Below are positions 57,306 to 64,000 of a stretch of 64,000 nucleotides of DNA, one piece after another. Position 1 is the first letter of the stretch. Each line of letters starts with the position of its first letter. Source of the DNA: Brevibacillus laterosporus DSM 25 (GTDB taxonomy: Bacteria; Bacillota; Bacilli; Brevibacillales; Brevibacillaceae); NCBI RefSeq assembly GCF_002706795.1, contig NZ_CP017705.1:3594501-3658500 (forward strand). Direction: 5' to 3'. A program made the position numbers and the translations under genes. The notes beneath the pieces were generated by a model. The model worked only from the letters and a program-made list of their open reading frames with translations. It did no database searches and was not told the DNA's origin.

Positions 57306-57956
57306 ATGAGTCATGAACTTATTGTTGACCCGCGGGTCTTTCCTCCAACTTCGCAGCCGGCTTATAAAAGCTATAGTGATTGGGCGATAGAATGGTGGCA
57401 ATGGGCTTTTTCCATTCCAAAGGCTATTCATCCATTATTGGACCTAACTGGCGACTATTCAGAAGTGCATCAAATAAAACAACACGAAAGACCCGTTTGG
57501 TTTTTGGCTGGAAGTTACAGTGGACGTCCAGCGGTTCGTACATGTACGATTCCTCATAAAAAGCCGATCTTTTTCCCTGTATGTAGTGCAGTGAGTAATG
57601 ACATTTTTTTACCCAAAATAACAGGTATGCCTCTAGATTTATCCGGTGGTGCAAAATATTTAGCAGACCATATTGTAGAGGCAAATGTTGTTTTGGATGG
57701 GTATCCAATCAAAACAGAAGTGTATCGTGTTTCGTCCCCAATTTTTCCTATCCAGCTACCTTATGATAATCTTCTTGACATAGAGGTTCCTGTTGGTACA
57801 TGTAAAAAGGCTAATGCAGCTACCGATGGTTTTTGGCTGATGCTAAAACCATTAGGAATTGGAGTTCATCAGTTACAGTTACGTGGAAAAATGACACTTC
57901 CTGATACGCCAGAATCATATGTAACAGAAGTAACATACGAATTGCTAGTTAAATAG
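57306..57956 (+). CDS. Conserved hypothetical protein, 216 aa
   Basis: The product has the motif SYSDWAIEWWQWAFSIPKAIHPL, then VWFLAGSYSGRPAVRTCTIPHKKPIFFPVCSA. I recall this combination from uncharacterised secreted-type proteins of several phyla, but I know no function. It has no signal peptide or membrane segment here. An ideal ribosome binding site (AGGAGGTGA) precedes the ATG. Confidence 0.75.
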   Translation: MSHELIVDPRVFPPTSQPAYKSYSDWAIEWWQWAFSIPKAIHPLLDLTGDYSEVHQIKQHERPVWFLAGSYSGRPAVRTCTIPHKKPIFFPVCSAVSNDIFLPKITGMPLDLSGGAKYLADHIVEANVVLDGYPIKTEVYRVSSPIFPIQLPYDNLLDIEVPVGTCKKANAATDGFWLMLKPLGIGVHQLQLRGKMTLPDTPESYVTEVTYELLVK

Positions 57957-58165
57957 GGAAAATAACCACAGTAAAAATGGGTGAGAAAGTGACCCATTTT
58001 TGTTTTACATAAAAGAAAACTCGAAAGCAACGGGGATGCTCTAAACTGTCAGTGAAGTTTTATTGGCTCGATTATCATATGCTATACTAGCGAAAAGCAT
58101 ACTGGTAACGCTGGATACAAAGCTTACTTGAGATAGGCTACTTATTACGAAAAGGAGTTGAGCTA

Positions 58166-59299
58166 ATGAAAATACGCTCCATTGAACCTACACCAAGTCC
58201 CAATACGATGAAGCTGACGTTAGATGAACAGCTTCCGAATGGAGTTCAACATAATTTTACTCAAAAGACAAAAGGACATGCCCCGCAGTATATCCAAAAG
58301 CTGTTAGGGATAGAAGGAGTTAAAGGGGTCTTTCAGGTTGTAGACTTTATTGCGTTGGAACGATTGCCAAATGCAGCCTGGCAACCAATACTAGCGGAAG
58401 CTAAGGAGATATTGGGTGCAGAAGAAATGAGCGGCAGTGATTGGGCGGATAATCAGGAAGAAGCACCTGCATTTGGAGAATTACAAGTATATGTGCAAAT
58501 GTTTAGAGATATTCCTATGCAAGTAAAAATTGTTGCAAATGGAGAAGAAACCCGCACGGGACTTCCTGAACGGTTTGCAAAAATGGCAATGCAGGCTGGA
58601 GTTACTTCCCCTAACTTAATTACAGAGCGTCAGTGGGTTGAACAGGGCGCACGATATGGAAATGCGAAAGAAGTCGGTGAGGAAGTGGCTCAGGAATTGG
58701 ATGCTGCTTATGATGAAGCACGATTACAATCGCTGCTGCAAGTAGCATTAGCTCAAGGAGGACAGCAGGAGCCGCCAAAACCGCAACCACCGCAAAAGGT
58801 AACAATAGAAATGCTTACTGATCCTGATTGGCGTAAACGTTATGCTGTTTTAGAGCGAATGGAGCCAACGGAAGAGGACCTCCCACTGATGAACAAAGCG
58901 CTGGAGGATGAGAAAGCTTCTATACGTCGCTTGGCTGTTGTTTATTTGGGGATGATTGGAACAGAAGAGGTTCTCCCTTTATTGTATCTAGCTTTGCGGG
59001 ATGCTTCAGCTTCCGTTAGGAGAACATCTGGTGACACCTTATCTGACCTAGGAAATCCTAAAGCGATTCCAGCCATGATCGAAGCTTTGCGTGATTCAAA
59101 TAAGTTGGTTCGCTGGCGTGCCGCTCGTTTTTTATATGAGGTGGGGGATGAATCAGCCTTGCCAGCGCTACATCAGGCTGAAGAGGATAGCGAGTTCGAA
59201 ATTAGCTTGCAAATTAAGTTAGCTATTGAGCGAATTGAGGGTGGAGAAGAAGCAAGTGGGACAGTGTGGCAACAAATGACTAACCGCTCAAGAGAGTAG
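58166..59299 (+). CDS. CvfC/YpgR-type protein: NifU-N-like domain plus HEAT repeats
   Basis: The 377-residue protein begins with a Nfu/NifU N-terminal-like domain (SIEPTPSPNTMKLTLDEQLP, residues ~4-85), then a middle 'virulence factor' domain, then HEAT-like repeats (~250-365; DEKASIRRLAVVYLGMIG and RDASASVRRTSGDTLSDLG). Staphylococcal CvfC and B. subtilis YpgR share this layout. It may act as a scaffold; the function is unclear. It is followed 14 bp later by a peroxiredoxin gene. Confidence 0.82.
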   Translation: MKIRSIEPTPSPNTMKLTLDEQLPNGVQHNFTQKTKGHAPQYIQKLLGIEGVKGVFQVVDFIALERLPNAAWQPILAEAKEILGAEEMSGSDWADNQEEAPAFGELQVYVQMFRDIPMQVKIVANGEETRTGLPERFAKMAMQAGVTSPNLITERQWVEQGARYGNAKEVGEEVAQELDAAYDEARLQSLLQVALAQGGQQEPPKPQPPQKVTIEMLTDPDWRKRYAVLERMEPTEEDLPLMNKALEDEKASIRRLAVVYLGMIGTEEVLPLLYLALRDASASVRRTSGDTLSDLGNPKAIPAMIEALRDSNKLVRWRAARFLYEVGDESALPALHQAEEDSEFEISLQIKLAIERIEGGEEASGTVWQQMTNRSRE

Positions 59300-59313
59300 A
59301 GGGGGGAGATCAT

Positions 59314-59796
59314 ATGGGAAAAAAGGGACTGTCTATCGGGCATAGAGCTCCAGATTTTGAATTGGAATCAACAAAGGGAATAATCCGGTTAGATCAATAT
59401 ACGGGTAAGCCTTTGTTACTCTTGTTTATTCGAGGAACCTGGTGTCCAAATTGTCGTAAACAGTTGGAAGCCTTACAGCCTGCCTGTTCTCGTTTTGACA
59501 AACTAGGTGTACCTATCGTTATTATTGCGGGTCAAAAATTACAAAATCTCATACCGTATGCAGATAGCACCAATATGCCGTTTCCCTTGCTTTCAGACTC
59601 GACTCGTGAAGTAATGAAAGCGTATGAGGTGTTTACTCCTTTTAAGTGGGATTCTTTTCGAATTGCTGTTCCTAGTACGTATTTATTGGACAAGGAACAT
59701 GTGATCCGCTATGCCTACATCGGTAGTTCTCAGTTTGACAGACCAGGCGTAGAAGATTTGCTAGAGGAAGTACAAAAACTTATAGCGGAGCCGTAG
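59314..59796 (+). CDS. Peroxiredoxin/thioredoxin-like protein (AhpC/TSA family)
   Basis: The 160-residue protein has the thioredoxin fold and a CxxC-like redox site (FIRGTWCPNCRKQLEAL, Cys near residues 46 and 49). Peroxiredoxins of this kind reduce peroxides or disulfides. It is co-transcribed with the preceding HEAT protein. A terminator with AAAAGGCG / CGTCTTTTT follows at 59834-59867. Confidence 0.85.
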   Translation: MGKKGLSIGHRAPDFELESTKGIIRLDQYTGKPLLLLFIRGTWCPNCRKQLEALQPACSRFDKLGVPIVIIAGQKLQNLIPYADSTNMPFPLLSDSTREVMKAYEVFTPFKWDSFRIAVPSTYLLDKEHVIRYAYIGSSQFDRPGVEDLLEEVQKLIAEP

Positions 59797-59833
59797 AAGC
59801 ATCAAGCATAAGTATAAAAAAATCCTGAACAGA

Positions 59834-59867
59834 AAAAAGGCGTCCGTGTTGATACGGTCGTCTTTTT
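59834..59867 (+). terminator. Terminator of the HEAT-protein/peroxiredoxin operon
   Basis: Stem AAGGCGTCCGT / ACGGTCGTCTT with G-U tolerance, then a T run. Confidence 0.65.
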
Positions 59868-59889
59868 GTGTAGAAATAAGATGAACCTT

Positions 59890-60073
59890 TTACACGTTGT
59901 ATCGGTCAAAGACCATTTTTCCTAGCTTGGCAATGGTTTGTTTTGCAGCGTAAAAAGGTTGGTTTTCTTTATGCATAAAAGATTCACCTGTAGAAAGATC
60001 CTATATATATTGCCCATTCGCCACCAGCCGTTTCCGTCGCTTCCAGCATCTGTGCTCCTAGTGATTTTATCAT
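59890..60073 (-). pseudogene. Frameshifted small gene
   Basis: Read leftward, MIKSLGAQMLEATETAGGEW is in one frame and STGESFMHKENQPFYAAKQT plus IAKLGKMVFDRYNV is in the next, ending in TAA. The two halves make sense only as one ~60-residue protein with a single-base shift near 60000. Family unknown. Confidence 0.4.
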
Positions 60074-60325
60074 TGAAATAACACCACCCTTTGATTACAT
60101 TTGTATATACATGAATAAATGAATCCACTATAATAGAAAAAAGTTTTCATCGAGGGGAATGCCTATAAAGCGCATTAGGACAAGAAATTATTACTCTTAT
60201 GATATGAATGATTATACAAAAAATCAATTTCTTATCCAGTGTAAAGATGCTGTTCCTCATGAACCCCCGTGAAGAAAGAAACGTAATGTTTTTTTGTTAT
60301 TTTGAAAAATGAGGAGTGTAAGCCG

Positions 60326-61951
60326 ATGAAGCGATTTCCCATCCGTTCCCTCTGTACTATCCTACTTCTAACTTCTGTACTAACTGGGTGTGGTGTAGTT
60401 AGTACAAACAGTCCAGATTCAACTTCTAAACCTGAAAAGACAGCAAATGCTGGGACGAAGGAACAGAAATTACGCCTCAATATTAAGACAGAACCACCAA
60501 CTGCTGACCCAGGTCTAGCACAAGACGCAATTTCTATGGCTGTTGCTCGTTCTGCTTTTGATGGTCTGATTCGCTTGGGCGAGGATGGCAAGCTGCATGA
60601 ATCAGTTGCAGAGAGCTACGTTATCTCAGACGATTTAAAAACCTACACGTTCAAGTTGCGCAACTCTACATGGTCAAATGGTGATGCAGTAACTGCTAGG
60701 GATTTTGAATACGCTTGGAAACGTGTCTTAGATCCAAAAACGGGTTCTGAGTATGCCTACCAGCTTTATTATATTAAGAATGGACAAAAAGCCAATGCTA
60801 AAGAGGTAACTCTAGATCAAGTAGGAGTAAAAGCACTTGATGATAAAACTCTGGAGGTAAAGCTAGAAAATCCAACACCATTCTTCCTAGAGTTACTGTC
60901 CTCTGTGACCTACTATCCTGTAAATCAGAAGGTAGTAGAAGCTAATGAAAAATGGGCAAACGATGCGTCCACATTAGTTGGTAACGGTCCATTTATTATG
61001 AAAGAATGGCAACATAAATCCAAGATTACGTTTGAAAAAAATCCTACTTATTGGGACAAAGAGAATGTAAAATTGGAGAAGTTAGAGTTTAACATGATTG
61101 AGGACTCTACGACAGAATTGAGCATGTATGATAACAACGAGTTAGATTGGTCTGGTTCTCCACTAGGAGACATTCCATCTGATGCGATTGGTGCATTGAA
61201 AGATAAATTGCATACCCAAGCGACAGCGGGAACGTACTGGTATGTATTTAACACAAAAAAGGCTCCGTTCAACAATAAAAAAATACGTCAAGCATTTGCC
61301 TACGCGATGAATCGTCAAGAACTGATTGATAATATTGTGCAAACAGGTGGAACAGCGGCACTTGGTATTTTACCTCCATCGATGTCGTTGAACCCAAGTG
61401 GCTATTTTACAGATAATAATATCTCAAAAGCTAAACAATTGCTGGCAGAAGGCTTAAAAGAAGAGAAACTGACAAAATTGCCGGAAATAGAGCTTTTGTA
61501 TAATACAGATGAGTTGCATGCAAAACTTGCTCAAGCTATTCAGGATCAATGGCGCAAAACCTTGAATGTAGAAGTGAAACTGAAAAATATGGAGTTAAAG
61601 GTAGTGCGTGAAGCAATGAAGGAAGGTGCCTTCCAGATTGCACGTGCTAGTTGGATTGGTGATTTTAATGATCCAATTAACTTCTTAGAAGTGTTTAAAG
61701 CAGAAGGTGGTAGCAACAAATCTGGTTGGTCGAATCCAACATATACTGAGCTCCTAGCTAAATCTTCAGCAGAAGGTAATCAGGAGAAACGTAAAGAGTT
61801 ATTAAAACAGGCTGACACAATGCTCATGAATGAAATGCCAGTCACTCCGATCTACTATTACACATATAAATGGTTACAAAAGGATGATGTGAAAGGCGTG
61901 GTAATCGACGCATTAGGCTTCGTTGATTACAAATACGCCCGCCGCGAGTAG
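60326..61951 (+). CDS. Oligopeptide ABC transporter substrate-binding lipoprotein (OppA-like)
   Basis: The 541-residue protein has a lipoprotein signal (lipobox LTGC, Cys near residue 21) and the SBP_bac_5 fold with the family signature AYAWKRVLDPKTGSEYAY. It binds peptides for an Opp-type importer; no permease or ATPase genes are adjacent, so it would share components encoded elsewhere. ATG 60326 has GAGGAGTG upstream. Confidence 0.92.
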   Translation: MKRFPIRSLCTILLLTSVLTGCGVVSTNSPDSTSKPEKTANAGTKEQKLRLNIKTEPPTADPGLAQDAISMAVARSAFDGLIRLGEDGKLHESVAESYVISDDLKTYTFKLRNSTWSNGDAVTARDFEYAWKRVLDPKTGSEYAYQLYYIKNGQKANAKEVTLDQVGVKALDDKTLEVKLENPTPFFLELLSSVTYYPVNQKVVEANEKWANDASTLVGNGPFIMKEWQHKSKITFEKNPTYWDKENVKLEKLEFNMIEDSTTELSMYDNNELDWSGSPLGDIPSDAIGALKDKLHTQATAGTYWYVFNTKKAPFNNKKIRQAFAYAMNRQELIDNIVQTGGTAALGILPPSMSLNPSGYFTDNNISKAKQLLAEGLKEEKLTKLPEIELLYNTDELHAKLAQAIQDQWRKTLNVEVKLKNMELKVVREAMKEGAFQIARASWIGDFNDPINFLEVFKAEGGSNKSGWSNPTYTELLAKSSAEGNQEKRKELLKQADTMLMNEMPVTPIYYYTYKWLQKDDVKGVVIDALGFVDYKYARRE

Positions 61952-61967
61952 AAAGGGAGCGAGAGGC

Positions 61968-62693
61968 TTGCGTCCGGTGATCGGAATCGCTAGTTCCAAA
62001 ATGTACGTTTCAGACAATCGAGTGGATCATTTCTTCTACGCTAGTCATTGTTACGTGGAAGGTATTATTAGAAGCGGAGGAATACCGCTTCTTTTGCCGT
62101 TATTACACGAGGGTTTCTATCCAATCGATGAGGTACTTGAGGCTGTTGACGCCGTACTATTGACCGGTGGTGTTGATCCTGCCCCTCATCTATATGGAGA
62201 AACGCCTCATCAGCGGCTTGGAGAAGTAGACTATGAACGTGATCAAGCTGAGCTTCGGCTAATCCGTACTCTATTAGATAATCGTAAGCCGATGCTTGGG
62301 GTATGCCGAGGGGCTCAAATGATAGCAATAACAATCGGAGGTACCTTAGTACAAGATATTGAGAGTGTGTATCCGAACGCGTTGCAGCATCAGCAAATCG
62401 GTTCTAAGCAATATGGCTCTCATTACATTCAGGTGTCAGATGGTTTTTTAAAGAGGGCATTACATGCCGAAACAGTCTTGGTGAATAGCTCTCATCATCA
62501 GGCTGTTAAAACATTACCCACTGGTTATAATGTGACTGCTGTGGCTCCTGATGGTGTCATAGAAGGATTCGAAAGCGAAGATGGTCTTACTATTGCAGTC
62601 CAATGGCATCCTGAACGTATGTGGATGCATGACGAACAGATGCTTGGGATATGCAAGGAGTTTGTACAGCTAGTAAAACAGCAAAGAGAATGA
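61968..62693 (+). CDS. Class I glutamine amidotransferase-like hydrolase (gamma-glutamyl-GABA hydrolase family)
   Basis: The 241-residue protein belongs to peptidase C26. The nucleophile Cys is in MLGVCRGAQMIAITIGG (~residue 107) and the His/Glu pair in VQWHPERM. Such enzymes remove gamma-glutamyl groups from amines or peptides. TTG 61968 is selected from AAAGGGAGCGAGAGG. It is 16 bp after the peptide-binding protein gene, suggesting linked use of imported gamma-glutamyl compounds. Confidence 0.87.
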   Translation: MRPVIGIASSKMYVSDNRVDHFFYASHCYVEGIIRSGGIPLLLPLLHEGFYPIDEVLEAVDAVLLTGGVDPAPHLYGETPHQRLGEVDYERDQAELRLIRTLLDNRKPMLGVCRGAQMIAITIGGTLVQDIESVYPNALQHQQIGSKQYGSHYIQVSDGFLKRALHAETVLVNSSHHQAVKTLPTGYNVTAVAPDGVIEGFESEDGLTIAVQWHPERMWMHDEQMLGICKEFVQLVKQQRE

Positions 62694-62706
62694 TAAATAA
62701 AACCGT

Positions 62707-62747
62707 GGCGTGTAAGCAAGGAGGTTCCTTTGTCTACACGCCTTTTT
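62707..62747 (+). terminator. Terminator
   Basis: Stem GGCGTGTA / TACACGCC followed by TTTTT. Confidence 0.8.
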
Positions 62748-62833
62748 GTTACGTACAATCCTAAACATAAGATAGCGGTGTTTTAGGTTGGATGCACAAT
62801 TGACCAAGTTTTGGGCAATCTATAAAAAAACAT

Positions 62834-62870
62834 TTGACAAAAAAGAAAGTTGTAACTAAAATAGTTACAA
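62834..62870 (+). promoter_or_regulatory. Promoter with overlapping palindromic operator
   Basis: TTGACA (62834-62839) and TAAAAT (62857-62862) are 17 bp apart. A perfect palindrome TTGTAACTA-AAA-TAGTTACAA (62850-62870) covers the -10 box. A repressor, probably a redox-sensing HxlR, MarR or Rrf2 protein given the genes that follow, would block polymerase here. Confidence 0.75.
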
Positions 62871-62963
62871 GAAGAGCGGTTGTCCAATGACTTGATCTGA
62901 TCTGATTTATTCAAATGAGCTACCGTGTTTTACAATTGATTCCTAATTAAGGAGGCCTTTCAT

Positions 62964-63599
62964 ATGAAAATCGCTATTATTGGAGCAACAGGAAGAGCAG
63001 GAAAATTGATCATGCAAGAAGCGGTGCAAAGAGGGCATGAAGTAACAGCTATCGTTCGCGATGCATCCAAGCTTGATCAAAATCAAAAGGTAGCTGTGCT
63101 ACAAAAAGACGTATTTGACCTAACTACTCAGGATTTAAATAAATTTGATGTTGTTGTAAATTCCTTTGGTGCAAAACCAGGAGAAGAACATTTACATGTA
63201 GATGCAGGAAATATTTTGATTGAGGCGCTAAAAAATGCTCCGCAAACAAAGCTATTTGTAGTTGGAGGAGCGGGTAGCTTGTTTGTAGATGAAGCGAAAA
63301 CGGTTCGACTATATGAAACCCCAGAATTCCCTAAAGAATATTTGGCTACAGCAACGAACCAAGGTAAAAATTTGGAGATTCTAAAGCAATCTAATCTACC
63401 TCAATGGACCTTCTTAAGTCCTTCAGCTATGTTTGAACCAGGTGAACGTACAGGACGTTATCAAAAAGGTGAGGAAAATTTACTAGTAAATGCAAAAGGT
63501 GAAAGCTCAATTAGCATGGATGATTATGCGATTGCAGTACTTGATGAGCTTGAAAATCCGCATTTTGTTAACAAACGTTTTACTGTTGCATCGGTATAA
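62964..63599 (+). CDS. NAD(P)-dependent oxidoreductase (NmrA/YwnB-like)
   Basis: The 211-residue protein has the Rossmann motif MKIAIIGATGRAGKLIMQEA and the SDR-like FLSPSAMFEPGERTGRY segment of the YwnB group. It probably reduces or senses quinone-type compounds. Controlled by the palindromic operator and followed by a nitroreductase gene. Confidence 0.87.
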   Translation: MKIAIIGATGRAGKLIMQEAVQRGHEVTAIVRDASKLDQNQKVAVLQKDVFDLTTQDLNKFDVVVNSFGAKPGEEHLHVDAGNILIEALKNAPQTKLFVVGGAGSLFVDEAKTVRLYETPEFPKEYLATATNQGKNLEILKQSNLPQWTFLSPSAMFEPGERTGRYQKGEENLLVNAKGESSISMDDYAIAVLDELENPHFVNKRFTVASV

Positions 63600-63664
63600 G
63601 TTGACCCCAGTAGGGCAAAGTTTTGAGTAGCAATATTTTTTCTAACAACAGGGAGGCTAGTATC

Positions 63665-64000
63665 ATGGCAAAAGATTTTTACGCAGCAGTCGAAGGAAGA
63701 CGTTCCATTTATGGTATCAGTAAAGAAGTAAGCATTTCGGATGATAAAATCAAAGAAGTAATTGAATTTGCTCTAAAACATACGCCGTCTTCATTTAATT
63801 CGCAAACAGCTCGCATCGTGCTTCTATTAGGAGAACAACATGATAAATTATGGAATTTGACGGAGGCAGCTTTGCGTAAGGTAGTTGGCGACAACAACTT
63901 TGCTCCAACAGAAGAAAAAATGAAATCTTTCCGTAATGGATACGGAACAGTACTCTTTTTTGAAGACCAACAAGTTGTAGAGCAACTACAAAAGGATTTT
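63665..64000 (+). CDS. Nitroreductase family protein (N-terminal part, runs off the window)
   Basis: The 112 visible residues start AKDFYAAVEGRRSIYGISKE with the FMN-binding R-R-S-I and the HTPSSFNSQTARIVLLLGE segment of the YodC/HypO-type nitroreductases. These FMN enzymes reduce nitro compounds and quinones and are often induced by electrophile stress. It is likely co-transcribed with the oxidoreductase. Confidence 0.88.
   Translation, partial: MAKDFYAAVEGRRSIYGISKEVSISDDKIKEVIEFALKHTPSSFNSQTARIVLLLGEQHDKLWNLTEAALRKVVGDNNFAPTEEKMKSFRNGYGTVLFFEDQQVVEQLQKDF

Overview
The window looks like chromosome of a low-GC, Gram-positive, endospore-forming Bacillales species. Gene order and protein sequences suggest Paenibacillaceae, most likely Brevibacillus (B. 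laterosporus would fit the AT-rich composition); the species is inferred, not shown. The first ~32 kb is a conserved housekeeping backbone close in order to the B. subtilis yrvJ-hisS-aspS ... alaS-yrrLMNO-udk-pbpI region. It holds an SH3b-repeat secreted protein, hemZ, a T-box-controlled hisS-aspS operon, tcdA, rarA, cymR-iscS, recD2, a T-box-controlled alaS, ireB-ruvX-yrzB, mltG, the wobble-uridine modification genes trmR-trhP1-trhP2, udk, a class B penicillin-binding protein, a JAMM protease, a sigma-D-type chemoreceptor and an NSS transporter.

The centrepiece is sigK, the late mother-cell sporulation sigma factor, cut into three pieces by two adjacent, separate recombination elements. Part 1 (32463-32800) is followed by a 3,288-bp element (32801-36088) carrying a SpoIVCA-like large serine recombinase. 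Part 2 (36089-36175) is only 87 bp. A second, 14,220-bp element (36176-50395) carries an SprA-like large serine recombinase, and part 3 (50396-50684) completes the gene. Joining the ends of each element in silico gives inverted-repeat attachment sites centred on GA in both cases. Joining the three gene parts gives one uninterrupted 237-codon frame with a canonical sigma-K sequence at both joints. Both excisions are therefore needed to make sigma-K.

Element 1 also carries a PhnA/YjdM-like zinc-ribbon protein, a tiny Arg/Cys-rich peptide gene with its own ribosome binding site and terminator, and a truncated acetyltransferase. Element 2 is a decayed prophage-like island. It contains an IS200/IS605 insertion (tnpA, tnpB) at the end of its recombinase gene, a type I toxin-antitoxin locus, a lipoprotein, phage lysis leftovers (small phage proteins, degraded holin, glucosaminidase endolysin), a DUF2278 protein, a cupin with a Tyr/Gln-rich tail, a GNAT protein, an M20 peptidase and a long collagen-like protein of the spore-surface kind. 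The prophage origin, the recombinase and the toxin-antitoxin locus parallel the B. subtilis skin and SP-beta elements.

The last ~13 kb is ordinary accessory chromosome: GNAT, OsmC, an ISL3-type zinc ribbon, an L,D-transpeptidase, a CynX-type transporter behind a ruined GntR regulator, tRNA-Ser(UGA), an sdpRI-type immunity operon, a CvfC/YpgR-type HEAT protein with a peroxiredoxin, an oligopeptide-binding lipoprotein with a class I amidotransferase, and an oxidoreductase plus nitroreductase behind a palindromic operator. The nitroreductase and the first gene run off the window edges.
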